A stretch of DNA of 64,000 nucleotides from G965215225 sp965215225 (GCA_965215225.1 OZ244039.1:1674001-1738000), one strand, 5' to 3'; positions 26,525 through 36,379 are shown, numbered from the stretch's first letter. A program made the numbers and translations. The notes: a model not told the origin generated them from the letters alone.

Positions 26525-26707
26525 AAAGGAAAAATCTGCCTCTTCTTTGGTGTATTTTTCAGCCAGCCGCGAAACTAGCTGAGGAATAAATTTTGCTGGA
26601 TAGCGATGATAACCGTGGGTGATATAGCTAGTATCCTTTCTAGTCTTATCGGCAAAAGCCCAGGATGGATCAAGCTGGATTCTTTCAAATAGTTTTAGGG
26701 TTTCCAC
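26525..26707 (-). pseudogene. Duplicated 5' fragment of the BsaWI-like methylase gene
   Basis: Starting at a second GTG at 26707, 247 bp upstream of the true start, about 60 codons match the N-terminus of the methylase (ETLKLFERI...DPSWAFADKTRK and HGYHRYPAKFIPQ) with a few changes. After RLAEKYTKE the frame runs into unrelated codons and stops, so motif I is missing. The frame is open upstream to 26803. It is a gene-end duplication, not a working enzyme. Confidence 0.85.
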
Positions 26708-26827
26708 TCTTGATTTGGAGCTGAGTATCCAAGCCAAAGCCAGTTGTCTATATAATAATAAGAAGGAAAGCAGCTTGGCTAAATGGATTTGGTTGGAGTT
26801 CATCTGTCCTAGCCGTCTCAGTTGAAG

Positions 26828-28942
26828 CTAGGGAAGTAGCTCGTTTAGACGTTCTCTGTCTAGTTCAGGTTTGCCAGACGCACTTAAGAACCACCAATCA
26901 CGCCATTCGGTTGGAGAAATAGGGGTGCACTTAATGGCGGGATACTGACTTGAAGTGCCGAAGTCCCAAATAAGATTGGCATCGATGCCTTCACCAGCTT
27001 CAATACTCCCACTATTATCCCTATCACACCAAACCGCCAATGGCTCGTCAATCATACTACCATCGTCAAACATAACTGGGTTATCGTCCCATTTGTCATA
27101 AATCCCCTCATAGCCAGTTGGTCCGCGAAGATTACTAGTGGTCTGGGCGATACCAAGGTTTCCACTACTAGTGAAACCACTAGTCTCACTATCCCAATAG
27201 GAAGCAACTCCAGTCTCGCCTCCAATCCCAACCAGCATCTTAGTATCACTGCCTGAGACTACATAAGAATAAGCAACCCGGCCAGAGGCAGAGGCAAAAG
27301 ATCCCATCAGACCACCTACATGACTACGCCCACTCACTTCACCCACCACAACCGAAGAAGAATGAATCCGAGCATCTTCGTACCCCCGCCCTATCAGACC
27401 ACCTACACCACTAGCCCCTCTCACCTCACCCATCACAACCGAAGAAGAATAAATCTGAGCATCTTGACCCCACCCCACCAGACTGCCTACACTATTATGC
27501 CCGCCCACTTCACTTGCCACAACCGAAGAAGAATAAACCCGAGTATCTTGACCCCACCCCACCAGACCGCCTACATTACTACCAGTCCCACTTACCTCAG
27601 CTGCCACAACCGAAGAAGAATGAATCCGACTATTGAAACCACTCCCCACCAGACCGCCTACCCTATTTCCACCTATCACTGTCTCAGCACTAAGCCTAAG
27701 ATTGCGAATCTCTGAATTTTCGGTTATATGACCAAACAAACCCACACAATCCTCACCCGAACGACTGATGCTTAGATCACTAATCGTCCAACCATTGCCT
27801 TCAAAAGTCCCGTTAAAAGCATCTCCTTGACATCCAAGGATAGAACCATTTGTATCATGACCCAAGGGTTGCCAGCCTTTGCCACTATCGGCATCCGCAT
27901 AGGTTGCAAGACTTATATTCGTAACCAGCTCATAGCCATTACATTTAGTAATGCTGCCGGCACCACCACAGCCATCGGTGTTGAGCACCCCATTCCTTAA
28001 GACCCGGCGCCCGTCACCCTCCAAAGCATACCTCACTGCATTTAACTCTACCGCTGTGGCGACCTCTATCAACCCATCGCCATCATCATCTATGTCCGCT
28101 TCATCTCCTGCCCCATCATTATCGCAATCGGCTTTTAGGGCACACCCAGCTGCCTCAACCCCATCTCCGACCCCATCATTATCATCATCCTCATCACAAG
28201 CATCCCCTCCATCCCCAGCACGATCCGTATTAGTCTGGTCAGGATTTGCAACTAGCGGGCAATTATCATCCATATCATTCCTTCCATCATTATCATCATC
28301 ATTATCACAAGCATCCCCTCCATCCCCAGCACGATCCGTATTAGTCTGGTCAGGATTTGCAACTAGCGGGCAATTATCCCTAATATCCGGAACCCCATCA
28401 TTATCATCATCATTATCTACACTATTCGCTCGCCTATCTCCATCTGTATCCAGCCCCGAACGAATGCCGTCCCCGGCGTGATCATCACGATTCTCCGGCC
28501 AAACAAAAACTATATCCACCTCTCGCTCCTCACCATCACTAAGAATCCCTGTAATCTCAAACTTCCAATCAAGGTTAAGTAGCCCAGTAAAATCATAACT
28601 GTCATTAACAAAGTCGCCTGGTTTGACATCTTCCTTTTCAACATTAGCTCCACTGGTTGCCGTAATCCTCAAAACAACAAACTCACCAAAATCCGATTGG
28701 TTGCCTATGCGAATGCCGCCGGGTATGGGAGCAAAAGTGAGTTTTACTTCTAACGCTCTGGGAGAACCACCCCCGCCATTTCCTGGGTCACCGTTTCCCG
28801 GACCGCCGTTCCCTCCCGAACTACTGCTTCCTCCTGAACCACCGCCACCACAAGCAGCTAGCAAGCATACAAGGAACGCGAGTAATAAGAAAGAGGCGAG
28901 CCGACGCCCAACGACAAGCGATGTAATGTTGTTTATACTCAT
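26828..28942 (-). CDS. Surface lipoprotein with TSP3-like and GLUG repeats (intact paralogue)
   Basis: 704 residues from ATG 28942 (MSINNITSLVVGRR); the frame is open to 28978. The signal peptide ends in the lipobox LLAAC, followed by a Gly/Ser/Pro linker encoded by mixed codons and not a pure G tract, so the frame is whole. The conserved domain [11 protein letters not shown]...[10 protein letters not shown] comes next. Then come two 37-residue calcium-binding repeats ([20 protein letters not shown] and the rest), [20 protein letters not shown], a CNGYELVTNI domain, about five GLUG repeats and the Trp-rich C-terminus. It is probably anchored in the outer membrane. It is nearly the same as the 29287-31507 paralogue over the first half. 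Confidence 0.82.
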   Translation of the reverse strand: MSINNITSLVVGRRLASFLLLAFLVCLLAACGGGGSGGSSSSGGNGGPGNGDPGNGGGGSPRALEVKLTFAPIPGGIRIGNQSDFGEFVVLRITATSGANVEKEDVKPGDFVNDSYDFTGLLNLDWKFEITGILSDGEEREVDIVFVWPENRDDHAGDGIRSGLDTDGDRRANSVDNDDDNDGVPDIRDNCPLVANPDQTNTDRAGDGGDACDNDDDNDGRNDMDDNCPLVANPDQTNTDRAGDGGDACDEDDDNDGVGDGVEAAGCALKADCDNDGAGDEADIDDDGDGLIEVATAVELNAVRYALEGDGRRVLRNGVLNTDGCGGAGSITKCNGYELVTNISLATYADADSGKGWQPLGHDTNGSILGCQGDAFNGTFEGNGWTISDLSISRSGEDCVGLFGHITENSEIRNLRLSAETVIGGNRVGGLVGSGFNSRIHSSSVVAAEVSGTGSNVGGLVGWGQDTRVYSSSVVASEVGGHNSVGSLVGWGQDAQIYSSSVVMGEVRGASGVGGLIGRGYEDARIHSSSVVVGEVSGRSHVGGLMGSFASASGRVAYSYVVSGSDTKMLVGIGGETGVASYWDSETSGFTSSGNLGIAQTTSNLRGPTGYEGIYDKWDDNPVMFDDGSMIDEPLAVWCDRDNSGSIEAGEGIDANLIWDFGTSSQYPAIKCTPISPTEWRDWWFLSASGKPELDRERLNELLP

Positions 28943-29286
28943 AGTATTAAGATTCCCATTTGATGAATATTCTATCATAGCTTTTATATCGCTCTATATT
29001 TTAATTCAAAGTTTTGATTAATGAAAGACATTATACCAAAAAACATGCATTGCTATAATTTTTTTTGATTTTTTTACAACTATTTTTGTTAAGGGAAATA
29101 GCAAGCTCAAACTGGTTTAGTTGGGGGTAGTCTTTCCTAGCCATTTCGGTTGAAAGAATGGAAGCCTAAGAGCCTAGTCAAAGCCAGCTATTTATATAGT
29201 AAGAAGAAAGGCAGTTTGGCTAGATGGGGCTGGTTGGGGTTCTTCTAGCCTTTAGATTGAATGGCTTATAAATTCTAAACTGGTTC

Positions 29287-31507
29287 CTATTGGTTTAACG
29301 CCTCGTCTAAACGCTCCCGGTCTAGTTCAGGTTTGCCAGACGCATTCAAGAACCACCAATCACGCCATTCAGTTGGAGAAATAGGGGTGCACTTAATGGC
29401 GGGATATTGACTTGAAGTGCCGAAGTCCCAGATGCGATTGGCATCGATGCCTTCACCAGCTTCAATACTCCCACTATTATCCCTATCACACCAGACCGCC
29501 AATGGCTCGTCACTCATACTACCATCGTCAAATCTAACTGGGTTATCGTCCCATTTGGCATAAATTCCGTCATAGCCAGTTGGACTACGAAGATTACTAG
29601 TGGTCTGGGGAGTACCAAGGTTTTCGCCAGTGGCACTACTAGTATCACTATCCCAATAGGAAGCAACTCCAGCCCCGTTTGAAGCCCCAGCCAGCATATT
29701 AGTAGGACTGCCTGAGACTACATAAGAATAAGCAACTCGTCCAGAGAAGAGTCCCACCAGACCGCCTACAAGACTATTCCCGCTCACCTCACCCACCACA
29801 ACCGAAGAAGAAAAAATCTGAGGCGATGATGTAGATATAATGCCATTCCCCATCAGACCGCCTACATTACTATCAGTCCCTCTCACCTCAGCTACCACAA
29901 CCGAAGAAGAAATAATCCAAGCCGATTGACCATTCCCCACCAGACCACCTACATTACTACCAGTCCCTCTCACCTCAGCTACCACAACCGAAGAAGAGAG
30001 AATCCGAGCCTCGTTCCCAAGCCCCACCAGACCGCCTACTTCATCATCCCCACTCACCTCACCTACCACAACTGATGAAGAACGAATCCGAGCCAATACA
30101 CCATCCCCCACCAAACTGCCTACGGAATCCTCACCTATCACTGCTTCGGCACTAAGCCTAAGATTGCGAACCTCTGAATTTTCGTTTATATGACCAAACA
30201 AACCCACACAATCCTTATTTGGACGATTAATGTTTAAATCACTAATCGTCCAGCCATTGCCGTCAAAAACTCCACTAAAAGCAGTTCCTTGACATCTATC
30301 TAAAGAATCATTTATATCATGCCCCAGCGGTTGCCAGCCTTTGCCTCCCTCATTATTCGCATAAGCAGCAAGGCTTATATTCGCAACCAGCTCATAGCCA
30401 TTACATTTAGTAATGCCGCCGGTACCACCACAGCCATCGGTGTTGAGCACCCCATTCCTTAATAGCCTACGCCCGTCACCCTCCAAAGCATACCTCACTG
30501 CATTTAACTCTACCGCTGTGGCGACCTCTATCAACCCATCACCATCATCATCTATGTCCGCTTCATCTCCTGCTCCATCATTATCGCAATCGGTTTTTAG
30601 GGCACACCCAGCTGCCTCAACCTCATCTCGAACCCCATCATTATCATCATCCTCATCACAAGCATCCCCTCCATCCCCAGCACGATCCGTATTAGTCTGG
30701 TCAGGATTTGCAACTAGCGGGCAATTATCATCCATATCATTCCTTCCATCATTATCATCATCATTATCACAAGCATCCCCTCCATCCCCAGCACGATCCG
30801 TATTAGTCTGGTCAGGATTTGCAACTAGCGGGCAATTATCATCCATATCATTCCTTCCATCATTATCATCATCATTATCACAAGCATCCCCTCCATCCCC
30901 AGCACGATCCGTATTAGTCTGGTCAGGATTTGCAACTAGCGGGCAATTATCCCTAATATCCGGAACCCCATCATTATCATCGTCATCATCCACATCATTC
31001 GCTCGCCTATCTCCATCCGTATCCAGCCCTGAACGAATGCCACCGCTTCCGTGGTCTTCCTCATTCTCAGCCCAAACAAAAACTATATCCACCTCTCGCT
31101 CCTCACCATCACTAAGAATCCCTGTAATCTCAAACTTCCAATCAAGGTTAAGTAGCCCAGTAAAATCATAGCTGTCATTAACAAAGTCGCCTGTTTTGAC
31201 ATCTTCCTTTTCAACATTAGCTCCACTGGTTGCCGTAATCCTCAAAACAACAAACTCACCAAAATCTGATTGGTTGCCTATGCGAAAACCGCCGGGTATA
31301 GGAGCAAAAGTGAGTTTCACCTCAAAAGAACTAGGAGCCCCCCCCCCCCCCCCCGTTCCCTTCCGAACCACTGCTTCCTCCCGAACCGCCGCCGCCACAA
31401 GCAGTTAGAGCAACTGATAAAAAACCAGCCGCAACCAAGAAGAATAGAAACCGCCTCAGTTTGCCAAGCAAAGTTGGAAGAGAGAGCACAAAGGAGGCAG
31501 AGGACAT
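29287..31507 (-). CDS. Phase-variable surface lipoprotein, third paralogue (frame broken in a G17 tract)
   Basis: The signal part starts around ATG 31507 ([16 protein letters not shown], frame open to 31708) and ends in the lipobox VALTAC, then [10 protein letters not shown]. The body runs in a different frame that meets it inside 17 G; 16 or 19 G would join them into about 740 residues, so this copy is predicted OFF. The body has [17 protein letters not shown], three 37-residue calcium-binding repeats (one more than the intact paralogue), a [10 protein letters not shown] domain, about five GLUG repeats with SSSVVVGEV or SSSVVVAEV and the shared C-terminus. An assembly error in the tract cannot be excluded. 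Confidence 0.8.
30630..30960 (-). repeat. Three in-frame 111-bp repeats (TSP3-like calcium-binding)
   Basis: Each unit encodes 37 residues of the pattern DxDxDG with [20 protein letters not shown]. The three copies are almost identical at the DNA level, indicating recent expansion or homogenisation. The paralogue at 26828-28942 has two copies (about 28185-28390). Confidence 0.9.
31338..31354 (-). repeat. Poly-G tract (17 G on the coding strand)
   Basis: A second run of 17 C on the plus strand, about 20 codons after the lipobox of the third lipoprotein. One base fewer, or two more, would restore the frame. The same length as the tract at 6980-6996, but the frame offset is opposite. Confidence 0.9.
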
Positions 31508-31708
31508 AAAAGATAAGAGGCTGCCTAATAGAAGCCTAAATAAAGAAAGCATAAAAGAAGAAGCAACCAAACATATAGAAGAAACACCGGATACAAAAGC
31601 AGCATAACCGGAGTTAGCCAGACGAGAGGCTTTAGCTAAATGAAAGCCTTCAACCGAGCAAAAGCCTTTAGCCAAACAAAAAGTTTTTCTAAGCAAAGAA
31701 TAAATCAT

Positions 31709-32023
31709 AATCAGATTATAACCTGATTAAAGCATCGATAAGACAAATAGCTAAGCAAAAATAATCTCATAAGGCTCTATTAGATGCCGAATAGCCAATT
31801 ATCAATGAGTAGAGTCTCATAAGGCTTTAGTATACCCTTTCTCCTTGGCTGAATTGAGAAGGCGCATAAGCAAACACAGAAAGAAAACTATGGCAACAGC
31901 TCCTTTATCTCTTCCCCATCTTGCCTCCTAAGCTCAGAGTCAAGACGAAGATTAGGCGCTAAGCAGGTATCAATATAGTAAAATGGTTCTCACTAAAATA
32001 GTCTCTATTAATAATCTTCACTA
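31709..32023. other. Intergenic region upstream of msrA
   Basis: I see no gene. The phrase TCTCATAAGGCT occurs twice (about 31767 and 31826), and the region holds the promoters for the diverging lipoprotein and msrA genes, but no box is clear enough to name. Confidence 0.4.
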
Positions 32024-32488
32024 ATGACAAGAACGACAAAAACTGCCATGGCTATTTTTGCTGCTGGTTGCTTTTGGCATATCCAACTGATTTTTCACCG
32101 CACCAAAGGAGTCCTCAATACCCGTGTAGGCTATACTGGCGGTAGTAAGGCAAACCCTACCTATAAGGAAGTATGCAGCCATAGCACCGGCCATGCTGAA
32201 GCGGTCAAAATTGAGTATGATCCTTCTCAAATAAGCTATGAGGAGCTGCTGGATATCTTCTGGCAATGTCATGACCCCACCCAGCTAAATCGTCAAGGAC
32301 CAGATATCGGCAGCCAATATAGATCCGCCATATTCTATGATTCGCCAGAGCAAAAGCAATTAGCGGAAGAATCCAAGAAGAAGCGTCAAGCAGAATATAC
32401 CGCCCAGATAGTAACCGAAATTGTCCCTGCCAAGAACTTCTATGATGCCGAAGACTATCATCAGATGTATTTGGTTAGACGGGCTTAG
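32024..32488 (+). CDS. msrA: Peptide-methionine (S)-S-oxide reductase
   Basis: 154-residue repair enzyme that reduces methionine sulfoxide in proteins. The catalytic Cys is in AAGCFWH near residue 16; YTGG, GHAEAVKIEYDP and QGPDIGSQYRSAIFY follow in the usual order, and the C-terminal EDYHQMYL is typical. The residues after GCFW (HIQL) differ from the usual GVE, so the invariant Glu there is missing, which may weaken activity. The length is short but within the family range. Confidence 0.92.
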   Translation: MTRTTKTAMAIFAAGCFWHIQLIFHRTKGVLNTRVGYTGGSKANPTYKEVCSHSTGHAEAVKIEYDPSQISYEELLDIFWQCHDPTQLNRQGPDIGSQYRSAIFYDSPEQKQLAEESKKKRQAEYTAQIVTEIVPAKNFYDAEDYHQMYLVRRA

Positions 32489-32524
32489 AATCATTCCCTT
32501 TTCTCCTTTTCATAAAGACAACCG

Positions 32525-33502
32525 ATGAAGAAAAGAGCCTCACAATTTATTGAGCTGGGTTTGCGAACTCTGAATATTGAATTACAGGCAATAGAAGACC
32601 TGCGCGCCAGTTTTGACGACCAATTCGCGCTGGCTTGCCAACTGATGCTTAGGTGCAAAGGGCGAATCATAGTAGCGGGAATGGGCAAGTCCGGTCATAT
32701 TGCCCGCAAGATAGCAGCTACCCTTGCTAGCACTGGCACACCCTCTTTTTTCGTTCATGCTGCCGAGGCGGGACATGGGGATATGGGAATGATTACCCCT
32801 AAAGACCTGGTGCTAATGATATCTCATTCTGGCAAAACCCAAGAACTGGTTCAGCTAATCCCACTGGTGAGAAGGCTCGGTATTCCTCTCTTGGCTATGA
32901 GTGGCAATCCCAACTCAACCCTTGCCAAAGAAGCGGATATTCATCTGCTGATTAAGATAGACCAAGAAGCCTGTCCCCTAGACCTTGCTCCTACTTCCAG
33001 CACTACGGCGACACTGGTGATGGGAGACGCTCTTGCTATTGCCCTGCTTGAAGCCCGTGGTTTTACTGCGGACGAATTCGCCTTCTCTCATCCCAGCGGT
33101 TCCTTAGGTAAGAAATTGTTGTTGAGGGTGAATGACATCATGCACTCGGGCGATGCATTGCCAAGGGTCAAAGAGGAAGTCAATCTATCGGCTGCCCTCA
33201 TTGAGATGACCGAAAAGAAACTTGGCATGACGACTATATTAACTAAAGACGGCAAGCTGAGCGGCATATTCACCGATGGCGACCTGAGACGGTGGCTTGA
33301 CCGCGGCATCAATGTTCATAAGACCAAGATGAAGGAGGTAATGACGACCGAGTTTCACCTTATTCGCAATTCGGCATTGGCAAGTGAGGCATTGGAACTA
33401 ATGCAACGCAATAAGATCAACGCGCTCCCGGTGATAGATGACCAAGGGGAGCTGGTGGGGGCTTTTAATATGCACGATCTACTCAAAGCGGGCATATTCT
33501 AA
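32525..33502 (+). CDS. kdsD: Arabinose 5-phosphate isomerase
   Basis: 325 residues. The SIS domain (GMGKSGHIARKIAATLAST, SHSGKTQELVQL and FSHPSGSLGKKLL) interconverts ribulose 5-phosphate and arabinose 5-phosphate, the first step to Kdo for LPS. Two CBS domains fill the C-terminal 120 residues (VNDIMHSGDALP and VMTTEFHLI...INALPVID). The usual neighbour kdsC is not here; the gene instead is followed one base on by an outer-membrane-like repeat protein. Confidence 0.93.
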   Translation: MKKRASQFIELGLRTLNIELQAIEDLRASFDDQFALACQLMLRCKGRIIVAGMGKSGHIARKIAATLASTGTPSFFVHAAEAGHGDMGMITPKDLVLMISHSGKTQELVQLIPLVRRLGIPLLAMSGNPNSTLAKEADIHLLIKIDQEACPLDLAPTSSTTATLVMGDALAIALLEARGFTADEFAFSHPSGSLGKKLLLRVNDIMHSGDALPRVKEEVNLSAALIEMTEKKLGMTTILTKDGKLSGIFTDGDLRRWLDRGINVHKTKMKEVMTTEFHLIRNSALASEALELMQRNKINALPVIDDQGELVGAFNMHDLLKAGIF

Positions 33503-33503
33503 C

Positions 33504-34556
33504 GTGAGGCTCGGATACTATCTACCCCTAATCCTTGTTTTGAATGTCGAGGCTGGCGACCGGCTTGATGAGCCAGATGAGTTCGCTAGTCTGCCAAGCC
33601 TAACAATGTCCCAGGCGCTAGCAGGCTATGGCGAGCAGCCAGATGAGTTCACCAGTCTGCCAAGACTAACAATGTCCCAGGCGCTAGCAGGCTATGGCGA
33701 GCAGCCTGATGAGTTCACCAGTCTGCCAAGACTAACAATGTCCCAGGCGTTAGCAAGCTATGGCGAGCAGCCTGATGAGTTCACCAGTCTGCCAAGACTA
33801 ACAATGTCCCAGGCGTTAGCAGGCTATGGCGAGCAGCCTGATGAGTTCACCAGTCTGCCAAGACTAACAATGTCCCAGGCGTTAGCAGGCTATGGCGAGC
33901 AACCTGATGAGTTCGCTAGTCTGCCAAGCCTGAGCGGGCAGAACCTAGGACAGAACCTCAATGGCGGAAGCATTGAGCCTTTAGACATAGGCTACTATAC
34001 CTATGGTTCGGTAGGTCTCTCTTTTGCCTCTCAGCTGGGCGCGCGCAGCAGCGAATATGTGAAGAACAATGCCCCCGCCTTAGATGTGGCGACAGATCCC
34101 TTTGTCTTCCCAGAATGGACGCTGGGCTTTATCGCCAAACGCAAAATAGCTTTGGGCTGGCGCTCTATGCTCCAGCTGGCTTATAGAGAAATGGAAAAAG
34201 AGGTGAGCGCCCAGAATATCAGGCACGAATATCAACGAGTTGCCTATTCACTAGACTTTCTCGAATCCTTTAGCTATCAACAAGGATTTGTTCCTTATGT
34301 GGGAATTAGTTGGAATTTAGAGCAGCTGGAGTTCTACCCTGAAATACCAGCCCAAGAAGCCAGCCCAGCCACTCGGACTTATCATCACTTCGGCTTTGTA
34401 GGAGGATGGGATATACTCCCTCATCCTCATAGTCGCTGGTTTATTCGCTCCAACTTCCGTTGGTATCCAGATACCAGTTTAAGCTATCAAGGGCAAAGAG
34501 TCTCTTTTCCTAACTTTGAAATCAGTCTCATTCAATTAGTGGTTCGGTTCAATTGA
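33504..34556 (+). CDS. Outer-membrane-like protein with five 22-residue repeats
   Basis: The likely start is GTG 33504, one base after the kdsD stop, giving a short hydrophobic signal-like start (MRLGYYLPLILVLNVEA). An open frame also reaches back to 33438 inside kdsD. Then a 22-residue unit (EQPDEFTSLPRLTMSQALAG plus YG) repeats about five times nearly exactly. The remaining ~190 residues have alternating beta-strand patterns with many aromatics (YRLDIGYY-like strands, SRWFIRSNFRWYPD) and end in VVRFN, resembling an outer-membrane beta-barrel. I do not recognise the family. Tight linkage to kdsD suggests an envelope role. Confidence 0.65.
   Translation: MRLGYYLPLILVLNVEAGDRLDEPDEFASLPSLTMSQALAGYGEQPDEFTSLPRLTMSQALAGYGEQPDEFTSLPRLTMSQALASYGEQPDEFTSLPRLTMSQALAGYGEQPDEFTSLPRLTMSQALAGYGEQPDEFASLPSLSGQNLGQNLNGGSIEPLDIGYYTYGSVGLSFASQLGARSSEYVKNNAPALDVATDPFVFPEWTLGFIAKRKIALGWRSMLQLAYREMEKEVSAQNIRHEYQRVAYSLDFLESFSYQQGFVPYVGISWNLEQLEFYPEIPAQEASPATRTYHHFGFVGGWDILPHPHSRWFIRSNFRWYPDTSLSYQGQRVSFPNFEISLIQLVVRFN
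33570..33925 (+). repeat. 66-bp in-frame tandem repeat
   Basis: Five full and one partial copies of a 66-bp unit within the outer-membrane-like gene. The copies differ by only one or a few bases, so the number may change by slippage without loss of frame. Confidence 0.9.
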
Positions 34557-34918
34557 CACACTTTGCCCTTAGCATTCATCTGATGGCAATATTCCCTGCA
34601 TTAGGATTAGGGGCAGTGGTCTTATCCCAACCCAAAGGCACTAGGCTTCACAAGGTAATCGGCCGTAGCTATAGCGGCTTGGTCTTTATTGCCGTCTTAT
34701 CCTCCTTAGGTATCAGAACCGAGCAAGGAGATCTCACCCATCTACACCTTCTCTTCTTAATAGTCATCTGCCTTCTACTTCTTGCCCTAAGAGCAATAAG
34801 GAGAAAGCATGTTCGGCTTCACCGCTTCTTTATGCTCAGCTGCTGCGCCAGCCTATTGCTTACAGAAATTGTTGCGCTACTGCCGGGGCAACTCTTCCAT
34901 TCTCTGCTCTTCGGCTGA
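34553..34918 (+). CDS. DUF2306-like small membrane protein
   Basis: 121 residues from TTG 34553, which overlaps the TGA of the preceding gene. About four hydrophobic helices are seen. The pattern H-x-MAIFPALGLGAVVLSQPKG and GTRLHKVIGRSY, with a later HRFFMLS, resembles the DUF2306 family of unknown function. The weak start codon and overlap suggest translational coupling to the upstream gene. Confidence 0.65.
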   Translation: MTHFALSIHLMAIFPALGLGAVVLSQPKGTRLHKVIGRSYSGLVFIAVLSSLGIRTEQGDLTHLHLLFLIVICLLLLALRAIRRKHVRLHRFFMLSCCASLLLTEIVALLPGQLFHSLLFG

Positions 34919-34991
34919 TAGAGCAAATAACTAAACAATCCATCCTTCAAACGCAATCAGATAGGATCACTAGCCAGATTCGATAGCTATA

Positions 34992-36032
34992 TTAAAGTAG
35001 CAGCTCTTGCTCCTTTTCATCACTGGCAAAATCTACCCCTACCCCTAAGAGACGAACTGGTCTGGCTTGCCTTTGCCAAGCCTCATAGACTAAGCGGGTC
35101 AAATGGGGAATGGATAACGACAACCCCCTTGCCTGTTTGGTGGTAAGGGTGAAGTCGTCAAACTTCACCTTAACGAAAATTCCGTCAATGGCTTTCTCCT
35201 CCTTTGCCGCTTCTAATCGTTTTTCAAGCGAATGGAAAAGCTCTTCGATTGCATTGGCTAGCTCTTCTTTACTATTTAGATCCCTATTAAAAGTAGTTTC
35301 CACACTTAATGATTTTCTATCTCTTTCGGTGACTACTGGTCGCTCATCGCGACCGAAGGCTCTTTGATGAAGAACACTGCCAAATTTACCAAAATGCCTA
35401 CAAAGCTCTGCTTCACTAATCTTTTGAAGATCGCCACAGACCGACCAGCCCAATTTCTTCAGCTTGTTATTTGTTACCTCCCCTACTCCAGGTATCTTAC
35501 TTAAAGGCAATGAACGAACGAAGTCCGCCACCTTAGGCGGTGAGATGACCACCAACCCATCTGGCTTATCCCAATCGCTTGCTACCTTAGCAAGAAATTT
35601 ATTAGGCGCCACCCCAGCCGAACATCTCAACCCTGTTTCATTATAGATATCCTCTTTGAGCGCCCTAGCCATAAGAGTGGCACTGTTATTAAAGAGAGAA
35701 TTGTGAGAAACATCCAAATATGCCTCGTCGAGCGAGAGCGGTTCTATCAGCTGGGTATATTTTGTCATTATGGCTCTGAGGTGTTTTGATTCGCTGCGAT
35801 ACTTATCAAAGTTAGGAGCAATGAATATCAGTTGGGGGCATAGCTGCTTTGCTCTCATCCCACTCATAGCCGAGTGAATTCCATAACGGCGCGCCTCATA
35901 ATTACAGGTTGCTACCACACTTCTGGCTTGGGCTCCTCCTACCGCCACTGGTTTGCCAGCCAAAGAGGGATTATCCCTTATCTCTACCGCAGCATAGAAG
36001 CAGTCCATATCCAAATGGATAATCTTTCTCAC
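34992..36032 (-). CDS. dinB: DNA polymerase IV
   Basis: 346-residue Y-family translesion polymerase. HLDMDCFYAAVE at the start holds the first catalytic Asp, and SLDEAYLDVS (about 102) the Asp-Glu pair. GVAPNKFLAKVASDWDKPDG and PGVGEVTNNKL follow in the thumb, with the little-finger domain to the end. The C-terminal clamp-binding motif is near EKEQELLL. The length is normal. It acts at stalled forks and is usually SOS-controlled; I see no clear LexA box. Confidence 0.95.
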   Translation of the reverse strand: MRKIIHLDMDCFYAAVEIRDNPSLAGKPVAVGGAQARSVVATCNYEARRYGIHSAMSGMRAKQLCPQLIFIAPNFDKYRSESKHLRAIMTKYTQLIEPLSLDEAYLDVSHNSLFNNSATLMARALKEDIYNETGLRCSAGVAPNKFLAKVASDWDKPDGLVVISPPKVADFVRSLPLSKIPGVGEVTNNKLKKLGWSVCGDLQKISEAELCRHFGKFGSVLHQRAFGRDERPVVTERDRKSLSVETTFNRDLNSKEELANAIEELFHSLEKRLEAAKEEKAIDGIFVKVKFDDFTLTTKQARGLSLSIPHLTRLVYEAWQRQARPVRLLGVGVDFASDEKEQELLL

Positions 36033-36379
36033 CTTAATATTATGTGAAGAATATCATGTGAAACCCTTGATTTACTATTCTATTTTAACTAGTGAAAGCC
36101 TTAATGAAAGCGCGAGATTGAAATTGAGTGGGGATTAGAGAGGATTGACTGGCGGGAATTGGCAGCAAGCCACTGCCTTGATGAATAGGCTCGCCCTTTC
36201 GGTGAGATTGAAAGTGAGCGGGAAGTTAGCAAGGATTGGTGGGGTTGATTGGTAGGGATTGATTGGCGGGGATTAGCGGGGATTGGGGAGGTGATTGGGG
36301 ATAATTAAGGAAAAGAAATTCATCAAATTAAAGAGCAAACCAATCTATACCTAGTTGCTATGTTATAATCAGCAGGTCT
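36033..36379. other. Intergenic region with G-rich strand upstream of nadE
   Basis: No gene is visible. The plus strand becomes increasingly G-rich in GATTGG/GGGATT phrases. At 36268-36300 there are four runs of GGGG with loops of 6, 3 and 8 bases, a possible G-quadruplex, about 80 bp before nadE. A TATAAT-like box (TTATAATC, about 36363) lies right before the ATG. Confidence 0.5.

Noticed and set aside
26483..26803. A separate 106-residue protein
   Set aside because: It is the duplicated 5' end of the methylase gene extended into flanking sequence on both sides.
27951..28481. Ser/Pro-rich plus-strand ORFs (also 6032-6448 and 30413-31171)
   Set aside because: They are antisense shadows of the Asp-rich calcium-binding repeats of the three lipoproteins.
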